From: Hymenobacter convexus
GTDB lineage: Bacteria; Bacteroidota; Bacteroidia; Cytophagales; Hymenobacteraceae
NCBI RefSeq assembly: GCF_030580955.1
Contig: NZ_JAUQON010000002.1
Location: 558,001 to 622,000, forward strand
Length of the DNA: 64,000 bases
Direction: 5' to 3'
In this document: one piece after another, positions 52,751 to 60,528 of the stretch
Numbering within the stretch: the first letter of the stretch is position 1
Layout of the letters: each line of letters opens with the position of its first letter
Notes under the pieces: model-generated
The model's input: only the letters and a program-made list of their open reading frames with translations
The model's database searches: none
Told to the model about the DNA's origin: nothing
Made by a program: the position numbers and the translations under genes

Positions 52751-54567
52751 GGCTTTATCTCGAAAATGTAGGCCGACAGCGGAGCCAGCGTCAGGCTGAG
52801 GCCGTTGCGGGGCTCGTCGGTGTCGAGCAGGTCGGTGTAGGTGTAGAATTTGGTGGGGCTCAGGCCCATGGCCTTCATGGCCTCGGCCGGAATGGTGATG
52901 GTGGGCCGGTAGGTTTTGTCGGCCGAGAAATTGACTACTACCAGCACCTGCTGCTTGTCGGTGTAGCGCAGATAGGAGTAGAGGTAGCGCTGGTTGTACT
53001 CCTTGCCGAGGTTATTAGCGTCTTGCAACTCGTAGAAACGGCCTTTGCGCAGGGCCTCGTTCTGGCTGGTCACCGTTAGGAGGCGGGCGTAGAATTCGCG
53101 CAGGCTTTTCTGCTCGGGACTGAGCTTGGCACCGTCGAACTTGCCTTGGTTCAGCCACTTCTGGTGCTCGGGCACGCCCCAGTAGTCGAAGATGCTGGTG
53201 CGGCCATCTTCGCTGCTGAAGCCTTCGGCGCCGCTGCCCGGCTCGCCTACTTCCTGCCCGAAGTAGAGCATCACCGGGCCGCTGGCCAGGGTGGCCGTCA
53301 CGGTCATGGCCGGCTTGGCGCGGCGCGGGTCGGTGGCAAAGTCCTTGCTGGCAATGCGTTGCTCGTCGTGGTTTTCGAGGAAGCGCAGCATGCGCGACGA
53401 GAAGCCGTTGCTCTCCTCCTTCCACACTTTGGTGATGTCGTCGGTGGTGCCTTCCTGGCGCATCAGGCGGCGCAGGCCGTCGTAGAGGCCCACTTTGTCG
53501 TAGAGGAAGTCGAATTTGCCCTTGTCGAGATAGGTTTTATACTCCTTGGCGTTGTAGGCTTCAGCAATGAAAATGATGCCGGGCTTCACCTTCTTCACCT
53601 CGGGAATCACCCAGGCCCAGAACTCGACCGGTACCATCTCGGCCATGTCGCAACGGAAACCATCCACATTTTTGCCGGCCCAGAACAGGAGGATGTCGCG
53701 CATCTTCTTCCAGGTATCGGGCACGGTTTCGAAGTGGGTTTTGCGGCCGTTCTGGTAGTCCACGCCGTAGTTCAGCTTTACCGTCTCGAACCAGTCGTTC
53801 ACGCTCGGCGCTTCCGAAAAAACGTCGTTGCCGGTGGCTTTGGCGGGCATCTCCGCGTACTTGCCGTCCTCGCGCGGGCCTTTCAAAGGGCCGAGCGGGT
53901 TGTAGTTGGCGGGCACCACGAAGCTCTTGCCGGGCAGGTAGTAGAAGTTGTTGTTGGCCGCGAAGGCCTTGGTTTTATCATCCGTCGCACCCAAATCAAC
54001 CACGCCCGCCGGCTTGGCGTCCGACTTGTAGGAGCGGGCCACGTGGTTCGGGATGAAGTCCATCAGCACTTTCAGGCCGTGGTCGTGGGTGCGCTTGATG
54101 AGGGCCTCGTACTCGGGCATGCGGTTTTTTACCACCACGGCCAGGTCCGGGGCCACGTCGTAGTAGTCCTTGATGGCGTAGGGCGAGCCGGCGCGGCCCT
54201 TCACTACGTCGGCATCATCGGCCGGAATGCCCGACGCGGTGTAGTCCGTCATGGTGGCGTGCTCAATCACGCCGGTGTACCATACGTGGCTCACGCCCAG
54301 CTTCTTGATTTCGTCAAGGGCCTTGTCGGTGATGTCGTTGAATTTACCGCAGCCGTTCTCGGTGATGGTGCCATAGGGCTTGTTCAGGGCCACTTTGTTG
54401 CCGAACAGGCGCGTCATCACCTGGTAGATGACGAGCTTATTATCCTGAGGCACCTCCGCAGTGGTGTTGGGGTCTTGGGCGGCGGGGCGTTTTTTGTCCA
54501 CGGGCGGGTTAGGCAAAGCGAATGCAGCCAGGGTGAGGAGGCTGCCAGCCAGCAACAGTTGTTTCAT
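52744..54567 (-). CDS. Secreted GH13 alpha-amylase family enzyme
   Basis: The protein has 607 residues with a signal peptide or short lipid-free leader (LLLAGSLLTLAAFALP). The GH13 conserved regions are present: DFIPNH (170-175), nucleophile D307 in VDGFRCDMAEMV, general acid E336 in IFIAEAY, and D401 in FLENHDEQR. A C-terminal beta-sandwich follows. Long insertions near 110-140 and 180-260 set it apart from simple amylases. It would cut starch or maltodextrins outside the cytoplasm. Neighbours are a sugar transporter, an SDR and a second GH13 enzyme. Confidence 0.92.
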   Translation of the reverse strand: MKQLLLAGSLLTLAAFALPNPPVDKKRPAAQDPNTTAEVPQDNKLVIYQVMTRLFGNKVALNKPYGTITENGCGKFNDITDKALDEIKKLGVSHVWYTGVIEHATMTDYTASGIPADDADVVKGRAGSPYAIKDYYDVAPDLAVVVKNRMPEYEALIKRTHDHGLKVLMDFIPNHVARSYKSDAKPAGVVDLGATDDKTKAFAANNNFYYLPGKSFVVPANYNPLGPLKGPREDGKYAEMPAKATGNDVFSEAPSVNDWFETVKLNYGVDYQNGRKTHFETVPDTWKKMRDILLFWAGKNVDGFRCDMAEMVPVEFWAWVIPEVKKVKPGIIFIAEAYNAKEYKTYLDKGKFDFLYDKVGLYDGLRRLMRQEGTTDDITKVWKEESNGFSSRMLRFLENHDEQRIASKDFATDPRRAKPAMTVTATLASGPVMLYFGQEVGEPGSGAEGFSSEDGRTSIFDYWGVPEHQKWLNQGKFDGAKLSPEQKSLREFYARLLTVTSQNEALRKGRFYELQDANNLGKEYNQRYLYSYLRYTDKQQVLVVVNFSADKTYRPTITIPAEAMKAMGLSPTKFYTYTDLLDTDEPRNGLSLTLAPLSAYIFEIKPR

Positions 54568-54588
54568 GATGCGGCAAGTTAGTCAATT

Positions 54589-54689
54589 GGTAAATGAGCA
54601 ATTGAGTAAATGAGTAGAGTGTTGGCGGGACAGGCGTGCGCTAAGTGCTTATCAGGCCCATTACTCACTTACTCATTTACCATTTTACC
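54589..54689. repeat. Imperfect inverted-repeat element, GGTAAATGAGTAA family
   Basis: Arms 54589-54617 and 54661-54689 match at 22 of 28 positions and are built of near-tandem AATGAG/GTAA units. The TAA stop of the SDR gene (54685-54687) lies inside the right arm. It separates the SDR gene from the amylase gene on the same strand. Confidence 0.7.
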
Positions 54690-55392
54690 ACTCCTGCGTG
54701 AGCGGGTGCAGCATCAACTCGTCCACCACCACGTGGGCAGGGGCTTCGAGCACGTAGCGCACGGCCTGGGCCACGTCGGCGGGGCGGAGGTGGGTTTTCT
54801 CGGCCTCGGGGCTGCCGGGCGTGGTGTCGTTGAAGTAGGTGTCGACCAGGCCGGGGTAGATGGTGCTCACCTTCACGCCGTGCGGGCGCACTTCCTTGCG
54901 CAGGCTGGCCAGCACGGCGTCCTGGGCAAATTTGCTGGCGCCGTAGGCCGTGCCGTGGGCGAAGGTACGCTTGGCCACATCGGAGGTAATGCCCACGATG
55001 TGGCCGCGCTTATGAGCCTTAAAATGCGGCACGGCAGCCTTACAGAGCAGGAAGGTACCCTTCACGTTGGTATCGAAAATCCGGTCCCACTCGGCGGCTT
55101 CGAATTGCTCCAACTCATTAAAGGAGCCCACGCCGGCGTTGCAGATGAGGATGTCGAGGCGGCCGAAGTGGCGCAGAGTTTCCTGCACCACGTACTGGGC
55201 GTCCTCTTCAATGGCAATATCGGCCACGATGCACAAGCCCCGCGTTTTCTGGGTAAGCTCTTCCAACTCGGCTTCATTGCGGGCCACGGCTACCACTTTG
55301 GCGCCTTGCAGGGCCAGCAGCAGCGCAATGGCTTTGCCGATGCCGCGGCTCGCGCCGGATACGATGGCTACTTGGTCGGTGAGGTCAGTCAT
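54685..55392 (-). CDS. Short-chain dehydrogenase/reductase
   Basis: The protein has 235 residues, a classical SDR. SGASRGIGKAIA is the NAD(P) fold, ICNAGVGSF the NNAG-type motif, and S-x12-Y-G-A-S-K the catalytic Ser-Tyr-Lys set (ITSDVAKRTFAHGTAYGASK). It resembles 3-oxoacyl-ACP reductases and general aldehyde/ketone reductases; the substrate is unknown. It lies between two GH13 genes on the same strand, 64 bp after the second, but has no evident role in glucan use. Its stop codon is within a repeat element. Confidence 0.92.
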   Translation of the reverse strand: MTDLTDQVAIVSGASRGIGKAIALLLALQGAKVVAVARNEAELEELTQKTRGLCIVADIAIEEDAQYVVQETLRHFGRLDILICNAGVGSFNELEQFEAAEWDRIFDTNVKGTFLLCKAAVPHFKAHKRGHIVGITSDVAKRTFAHGTAYGASKFAQDAVLASLRKEVRPHGVKVSTIYPGLVDTYFNDTTPGSPEAEKTHLRPADVAQAVRYVLEAPAHVVVDELMLHPLTQEW

Positions 55393-55456
55393 GGGGGCAG
55401 GAGTTAGCCGAAGAAACAGGAAATTGCCGCCCGGGCGGCTTATGCCAACGGCAGGA

Positions 55457-57349
55457 TTATTTGCGCAGTTCCAGTACCCAAGCTGTGTGGGCCGGCACGT
55501 TCAGCGTTTTCAGGTCCGAAACCGTGGCCCCGCTCACCACTTCCACGCCCGACGAAAAGCCGTCCGTGCGCTCGGCGAAGCGGGTGCCGTCCACCTTCTT
55601 CTCGTTCTTGGTGTTGTTGGCAATAATCATCACGCACTCGCCCGCATCGTTGTAGCGAAAGTACGTGTACACCCCATCCTGCGGGATAAACTGCATCAAC
55701 TTGCCCGAACTCAAAACGGAGTGCGTCTTGCGGTAGTTGGCCAGCTTGCTGATGTAGTCGAACGCCTCGCCGGCCTGGCCAGGGCGCGCCACAAAGTAGT
55801 TTGTCTTATCGCCGGCCCAGCCGCCGGGGAAATCCTCGCGCACCTTGCCGTCGGGGTTCGAGAAGTTCTTCATCAGCACCTCGGTGCCGTAGTAGAGCTG
55901 CGGCGTGCCGCGCAGCGTGAGCAGCCAAGCCATGCCGGTCTTGAACTTATTGAAGTCCTCGCCAATCACCGAGTAGAAGCGGCTCATGTCGTGGTTGTCG
56001 AGGAAGGGCACGTTGCGGGTGGCGTCCACGTACATCCAGTCGCCCTGCAGGGCGTGGTAAAGCTTGCTCAGGTCGCCGTTTTCGGTTTTCAAGGCATCGG
56101 CCACGGCGAAGCAGATTTGAAAATCGAGCACGCCCGGCAGGTTCGACTTAAAGCCATTAACGGGCGGGAAAATGTTCTGGGCAAAGAACGCCTGCTCGGC
56201 CTCGGTGCCTTCCCAGGCCTCGCCAAACAGCGCCAGCTTGGGGTATTCCTCGCCAATGGCCTTGCCCCACTGCATCAGGAAGTTCGGCTCCGAATAAGGA
56301 TAGGTATCGATGCGGTAGCCGTCGATGCCCGTCGACTCCACCCACCACAGGAAGTTCTGAATCAAGTAAGTAGCCACCAGCGGGTTGCCTTGGTTCACGT
56401 CGGGCATGGTCGTGTCGAACCAGCCGTCGTTAAACAGTGTGTAGTCGCGCTTCGAGCCGTAGGGGTCGTTCAACGCGAAGGCGTTGTAGTTCGAGCGCGT
56501 GAATTTGGGGAAGGCATGAAACCAGTCGGCCGCCGGCTTGTCGAGGAACAGGTGGTGGTAGCTGCCCCAGTGGTTGAGCACGATGTCCTGCACCACTTTC
56601 AGGCCATCGGCGTGCGCGGCTTTCACAAATTGCTGGTACTCTTCATTGGTGCCGTAGCGCGGGTCAATCTTGTAGCAGTCCGTTACCGCGTAGCCGTGGT
56701 AGCTGGCCTTGGGCATGTCGTTTTCGATGATGGGCGTGGGCCAGATGGCCGTGGCGCCCAGCTGCTTGAAGTAGGCAAAGTGGTTCTGAATGCCCTTGAG
56801 GTCGCCGCCGTGGCGGGCGTACATCGAGTCGCGGGCCACGCGCGGGGCACGAGTGCCCTTCACCACGTCGTTCTTCGGGTCACCGTTCGCGAAACGGTCG
56901 GGCATCAGCATGTAAATGAAATCGGCTTGGGTGAGGCCCTGCGTGCGTTGCGGGTCGGTGTTGCGGGCGCGCAACTCGTAGGTATACGTCAGGCTTTTGC
57001 TGCCTTTGAAACTCAGTTTTAGCTGGCCGGGCCTGGCGTCGGCGCCGATGGTGAGGTTGACGACGAGGTAGTTCGGGCTTTCCAGCTTCTGGCTGCCTTC
57101 CAGCGTCACGCCAGGGTAGGCCGCGATGCTGGCCGTGGCGCCCGCAATGCCCGGCGCGTGCACCAGCAGCTGCAGCTTGGGGTTTTTCATGCCCACCCAC
57201 CAGTAGGTCGGGTCGATGCGGATGCTGGGCGCGGCCTTGGCGGGCGGCGCGACGGCGCTACTCAGTGGCGTGGCGGCTACTGCCGCGGGGCTGGTGGCGG
57301 CCAGTAGCAGGGGCGCGGCTACAGCAAGCAGCAAGCGAGAAAATATCAT
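55457..57349 (-). CDS. Neopullulanase/cyclomaltodextrinase-type GH13 enzyme (SusA-like)
   Basis: The ATG at 57349 gives 630 residues with an Ala-rich signal peptide (about 1-26). Residues 42-130 are the N-terminal beta domain of cyclomaltodextrinases (SIRIDPTYWWVGMKNPKLQL). The catalytic barrel has D348 in GIDGYRIDTYPY, E377 in LFGEAWEGT and D454 in FLDNHDMSRF. Similar enzymes (for example SusA) split periplasmic maltodextrins and cyclodextrins. It is divergent from the phosphorylase-like gene across a 251-bp gap that contains a LacI-like palindrome. Confidence 0.92.
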   Translation of the reverse strand: MIFSRLLLAVAAPLLLAATSPAAVAATPLSSAVAPPAKAAPSIRIDPTYWWVGMKNPKLQLLVHAPGIAGATASIAAYPGVTLEGSQKLESPNYLVVNLTIGADARPGQLKLSFKGSKSLTYTYELRARNTDPQRTQGLTQADFIYMLMPDRFANGDPKNDVVKGTRAPRVARDSMYARHGGDLKGIQNHFAYFKQLGATAIWPTPIIENDMPKASYHGYAVTDCYKIDPRYGTNEEYQQFVKAAHADGLKVVQDIVLNHWGSYHHLFLDKPAADWFHAFPKFTRSNYNAFALNDPYGSKRDYTLFNDGWFDTTMPDVNQGNPLVATYLIQNFLWWVESTGIDGYRIDTYPYSEPNFLMQWGKAIGEEYPKLALFGEAWEGTEAEQAFFAQNIFPPVNGFKSNLPGVLDFQICFAVADALKTENGDLSKLYHALQGDWMYVDATRNVPFLDNHDMSRFYSVIGEDFNKFKTGMAWLLTLRGTPQLYYGTEVLMKNFSNPDGKVREDFPGGWAGDKTNYFVARPGQAGEAFDYISKLANYRKTHSVLSSGKLMQFIPQDGVYTYFRYNDAGECVMIIANNTKNEKKVDGTRFAERTDGFSSGVEVVSGATVSDLKTLNVPAHTAWVLELRK

Positions 57350-57485
57350 GTCAAAAGGGAATATTTGAGAGAAGCGAGAGGGCAAAATAACAACTTCCCC
57401 GGCCGCCTAGCTAACCCCGCTCCGCTGCTTGCCGTTAGGGAGCAAGCCGTTTAGCGCAAGCTTCATATGGAGCTTTCGCGTTATT

Positions 57486-57503
57486 TGTCGAAACGTTTGC
57501 ACA
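57486..57503. promoter_or_regulatory. LacI-like operator palindrome in the divergent maltodextrin promoter region
   Basis: TGTCGAAACGTTTGCACA is a palindrome around AAACGTTT with two mismatched pairs. It lies between the divergent SusA-like and phosphorylase-like genes, 98 bp before the latter. Confidence 0.35.
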
Positions 57504-57600
57504 TTGCGGCTTCTTTGAGCTACTGCTTAGCTTGGAGAAATTTCTTTTTTCAACCCGAATTTTTCTTCATTGCCTGCCCCAGCGGGCACCATACCTCTCT

Positions 57601-59253
57601 ATGGCTTTTACGTTCAAACCCTACGCGCCCGCGGCCAAATACAAGACGGCCGCCGCGTATTTCTCGATGGAATTCGCCGTCGACCAGGCCCTGAAAACCT
57701 ACTCCGGCGGCCTGGGCTTCTTGGCCGGCTCGCACATGCGCTCAGGCTTCGAGCTGAAGCAAAACCTAGTCGGCATCAGCATCCTGTGGAGCTTCGGCTA
57801 CTACGACCAGGGCCGCGCCGAAGACCAGACCATGCGCGCCGAGTTCCGCCAGAAGCACTACTCGTTTCTGCAGGACACGGGCATTGTGTTCCCCATCACC
57901 ATCCACGGGGCTGATGTGCACGTGAAGGCGATGTACCTGGCCCCGGAAGTATTCGGCACCGTGCCGATGTTCTTCCTGACCACCGACATTCCGGAAAACG
58001 ACTACATCTCGCGCACCATCTCGCACCACCTCTACGACCCGGACGCCGCGGCCCGCGTGGCCCAGAGCATCCTGCTGGGCGTGGGCGGCGGCAAATTGCT
58101 CGATGAGCTCGGCCGCAAAACCGACGTGTACCACCTCAACGAGGGCCACGGCCTACCACTAGCCTTCTACCTCTACGAAAAGCACGGCCGCGACCTGGCC
58201 GAAGTGCAGAAGCGCCTCGTTTTCACTACCCACACGCCCGAGCTGGCCGGCAACGAAGAGCGCCCCATGAAGCTGCTGCTCGACATGACCTTCTTCGGCA
58301 CCATGCCCGAGGAAGCCGTGCGCCGCGAAGCCCGCATTGGCACCGGCGACGCCTTGAACTACACCCTCACGGCCCTGCGCTTCGCCCGCAAAGCCAACGC
58401 TGTGAGCAAGGTGCACGGCCGCGTGGCCAACGAAATGTGGGGCCACTACGAAGGCATCTGCCCCATCATCCCCATCACCAACAGCCAGAACGGCACCTAC
58501 TGGCGCGACCCGCAGCTGGCCGCTGCCCTCAAAAGCAAGAGCGACGCCGACCTGCTGGCCCGCAAGCAGGAGCTGAAAAAGGAACTGTTCAAGATAGTGG
58601 CCGACCAGACCGGCAACGTGTTTGACCCCGAGGTCATCACCATCGTGTGGGCCCGCCGCTTTGCCGGCTACAAGCGTGCCGACCTGATTCTGCGCCACTT
58701 CGAGCGCTTCGTAGAGCTGGCTAGCAACACCAAGCGCCCCATTCAGATGATTTGGGCCGGCAAGCCTTATCCTAAGGATTTTGGCGCGGTGGCGTTGTTT
58801 AATGAAATCATCAAGCGCACCGCCAATCTGAAGAACTGCGCCGTGCTCACCGGCTACGAGTTGGGCCTGTCGGCCGCCCTCAAAAAAGGCTCCGACATCT
58901 GGCTGAACACGCCACGCTTCCCCCGCGAGGCCAGCGGCACCAGCGGCATGACCGCCGCCATGAACGCCAGCGTGAACCTGAGCATCGCCGACGGCTGGAT
59001 TCCGGAGTTCTGCAAGGACGGCGAGAACGGCTTCATCATCGCCCACGCCGAAGAAACCTTGCCCGACAACGTGAAGGACGACCAGGAAGCCACCACCCTG
59101 CTCGACGTGCTCGAAAACACCGTGCTGCCGCTGTACTACGACCAACCCAAAAACTTCCTGAAAGTGGTGAAAACCGCCATGAAGGACGTGGAGCCAGAGT
59201 TCGAAAGTAGCCGCATGGCTCGTGAATATTACGAGCTGCTGTACAAGGCGTAA
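57601..59253 (+). CDS. glgP: Alpha-glucan phosphorylase-family (GT35-like) protein lacking the PLP lysine
   Basis: The ATG at 57601 gives 550 residues; longer frames add no similarity. YFSMEFAVDQALKTYSGGLGFLAG, HLNEGHGLPLAFYL, FTTHTPELAGNEE, VHGRVANEMW and WARRFAGYKRADLIL follow the short glucan-phosphorylase family, which frees glucose 1-phosphate from glucans. In EASGTSGMTAAMNASVNLSI the residue that is usually the PLP-bearing Lys (GTSGMKAAMNG) is Thr, encoded ACC. It also has fewer residues than classical phosphorylases (about 800). It therefore might be a glucan-binding or altered enzyme. It forms part of the maltodextrin block. Confidence 0.82.
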   Translation: MAFTFKPYAPAAKYKTAAAYFSMEFAVDQALKTYSGGLGFLAGSHMRSGFELKQNLVGISILWSFGYYDQGRAEDQTMRAEFRQKHYSFLQDTGIVFPITIHGADVHVKAMYLAPEVFGTVPMFFLTTDIPENDYISRTISHHLYDPDAAARVAQSILLGVGGGKLLDELGRKTDVYHLNEGHGLPLAFYLYEKHGRDLAEVQKRLVFTTHTPELAGNEERPMKLLLDMTFFGTMPEEAVRREARIGTGDALNYTLTALRFARKANAVSKVHGRVANEMWGHYEGICPIIPITNSQNGTYWRDPQLAAALKSKSDADLLARKQELKKELFKIVADQTGNVFDPEVITIVWARRFAGYKRADLILRHFERFVELASNTKRPIQMIWAGKPYPKDFGAVALFNEIIKRTANLKNCAVLTGYELGLSAALKKGSDIWLNTPRFPREASGTSGMTAAMNASVNLSIADGWIPEFCKDGENGFIIAHAEETLPDNVKDDQEATTLLDVLENTVLPLYYDQPKNFLKVVKTAMKDVEPEFESSRMAREYYELLYKA

Positions 59254-59275
59254 GTTCGGCGCAATGGCGTAAACA

Positions 59276-59382
59276 GAACGTCATGCTGAGCGCAGCCGAA
59301 GCATCTCTACCGCGCAACTAACGTAATCCGATTGGATTGCTATTGCGGTAGAGATGCTTCGGCTGCGCTCAGCATGACGTTC
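59276..59382. repeat. Inverted-repeat element, AACGTCATG family
   Basis: Perfect 38-bp arms (59276-59313 and 59345-59382) surround a 31-bp spacer; TTTTT follows on the plus strand. It lies between the phosphorylase-like and SRAP genes. Confidence 0.9.
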
Positions 59383-59404
59383 TTTTTATTTCCCCCTTCC
59401 TGCC

Positions 59405-60067
59405 ATGTGTGGTCGTTATACCTTCATCGTTCCCGCGCCAACCGTTGAGCAGCGTTTCGACGCCACGTTCACCGAGCCGGCCCCAACCACCTACAACGCC
59501 GCGCCCTCGCAGCGCCTGCCCGTCATCACCAACGCCAAACCCGGCCAGATTCAGTTGCTGAGCTGGGGCCTTGTGCCCGGCTGGAGCAAAGACCCCGCCG
59601 CCGGCCCCAAGCCCATCAACGCCCGTGCTGAAACGCTGGCCGAGAAGCCCTCGTTTCGGCAGTTGCTGGGCCGCAAGCGCTGCCTAGTGCTGGCCGACAG
59701 CTTCTTCGAGTGGCAGGCTACGCCGGCCGGTAAGGTGCCGCACCGCATTCTGTTGCGTGATGAGCAGCCCTTCGCCTTCGCCGGCCTCTGGGATGAATGG
59801 GTCGACCGCAGCACCGGCGAACTGCACCCCACCTTCACCATCATCACCACGGAACCCAACGCGCTGATGGCCGGTATTCACAACCGCATGCCCGTCATCC
59901 TGCCCACCCGCGCCGCCGAAAAAGTCTGGCTCGATGATGGCCTCGGCCTGAAGGCGCACCAGGAACTGCTGCTGCCTTATGACGCTGCGGCGATGCGGGA
60001 ATACGTCATCAGCAAGCGAGTGAATTCGCCGGCCAACAACGACCCGGAGGTGCTGGCGGCCGCTTGA
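59405..60067 (+). CDS. yedK: SOS-response-associated peptidase (SRAP, YedK/HMCES)
   Basis: The protein has 220 residues. After removal of Met, Cys2 of MCGRYTF forms a thiazolidine crosslink with abasic sites in single-stranded DNA. NARAETLAEKPSFRQLL, the glutamate in FFEWQ and IHNRMPVILP supply the DNA- and active-site residues. It shields abasic sites during replication. The gene is alone, following a repeat element. No SOS box is evident upstream. Confidence 0.95.
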   Translation: MCGRYTFIVPAPTVEQRFDATFTEPAPTTYNAAPSQRLPVITNAKPGQIQLLSWGLVPGWSKDPAAGPKPINARAETLAEKPSFRQLLGRKRCLVLADSFFEWQATPAGKVPHRILLRDEQPFAFAGLWDEWVDRSTGELHPTFTIITTEPNALMAGIHNRMPVILPTRAAEKVWLDDGLGLKAHQELLLPYDAAAMREYVISKRVNSPANNDPEVLAAA

Positions 60068-60083
60068 AATTGCATTGACCGCT

Positions 60084-60115
60084 GTCATTGCCACGGCCTG
60101 CGGCCTCGCAACGAC
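60084..60115. repeat. Short imperfect inverted repeat related to the GTCATTGC family
   Basis: GTCATTGC (60084-60091) and GCAACGAC (60108-60115) are inverted with one mismatch and enclose a GGCCTGCGGCC fold. It lies 16 bp after the SRAP stop and overlaps nothing else. Confidence 0.45.
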
Positions 60116-60123
60116 AATTCCCC

Positions 60124-60131
60124 TATCTTGC
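60124..60131 (+). promoter_or_regulatory. -7 element 4 nt before the start of the small membrane protein gene
   Basis: TATCTTGC, near TAnnTTTG, ends 4 nt before the ATG at 60136, as for gpmI and nadC. Confidence 0.45.
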
Positions 60132-60135
60132 CCGT

Positions 60136-60507
60136 ATGAACTGGCGCAACCCCTGGCTTTTACCGATTCTCATTCTCGTACTGGCCTCGGCGGTGCAACT
60201 CGACTTGCCGTGGTGGAGCCTGGCCGTGGTGGCGTTTATTGTAGGGCTGGCCATTGCACCCACGGGCCGGGTGGCCTTTGGGGCCGGATTTAGTGGCGCC
60301 GCCCTGAGCTGGCTGCTTCCCGCCGCGTGGCTGGCCTACCAAAACGAAGGGCTGCTGGCGCACCGCATGGCGCAGCTGTTGCCACTGGGCGGTTCGGTGC
60401 CGGCGCTGGTGTTGGTGGCAGGCTTGGTCGCCGGGCTAAGCGGCGGGCTCGCCGCGTTGGCCGGTGCGTGGCTGCGCCAGGCATTTCAGCCCAAGCCGCT
60501 GGCCTAA
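60136..60507 (+). CDS. Small four-helix membrane protein of unknown function
   Basis: The ATG at 60136 gives 123 residues, nearly all hydrophobic, with about four membrane helices (PWLLPILILVLASAVQL, SLAVVAFIVGLAIAP, GFSGAALSWLLPAAWLAY, LVLVAGLVAGLSGGLAALAG). There are no charged residues inside the helices and no motif I know. It follows a -7 box by 4 nt, so it may be read from a leaderless mRNA. It is convergent with the alpha/beta hydrolase-like gene, 21 bp apart. Confidence 0.75.
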   Translation: MNWRNPWLLPILILVLASAVQLDLPWWSLAVVAFIVGLAIAPTGRVAFGAGFSGAALSWLLPAAWLAYQNEGLLAHRMAQLLPLGGSVPALVLVAGLVAGLSGGLAALAGAWLRQAFQPKPLA

Positions 60508-60528
60508 TAAGGCTTTTTTGCCCTGATT

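Noticed and set aside
53146..57022. Plus-strand open frames of 478 and 651 codons opposite the GH13 and SDR genes
   Set aside because: Compositional shadows; no start signals or domains, and the opposite strand carries complete enzymes.
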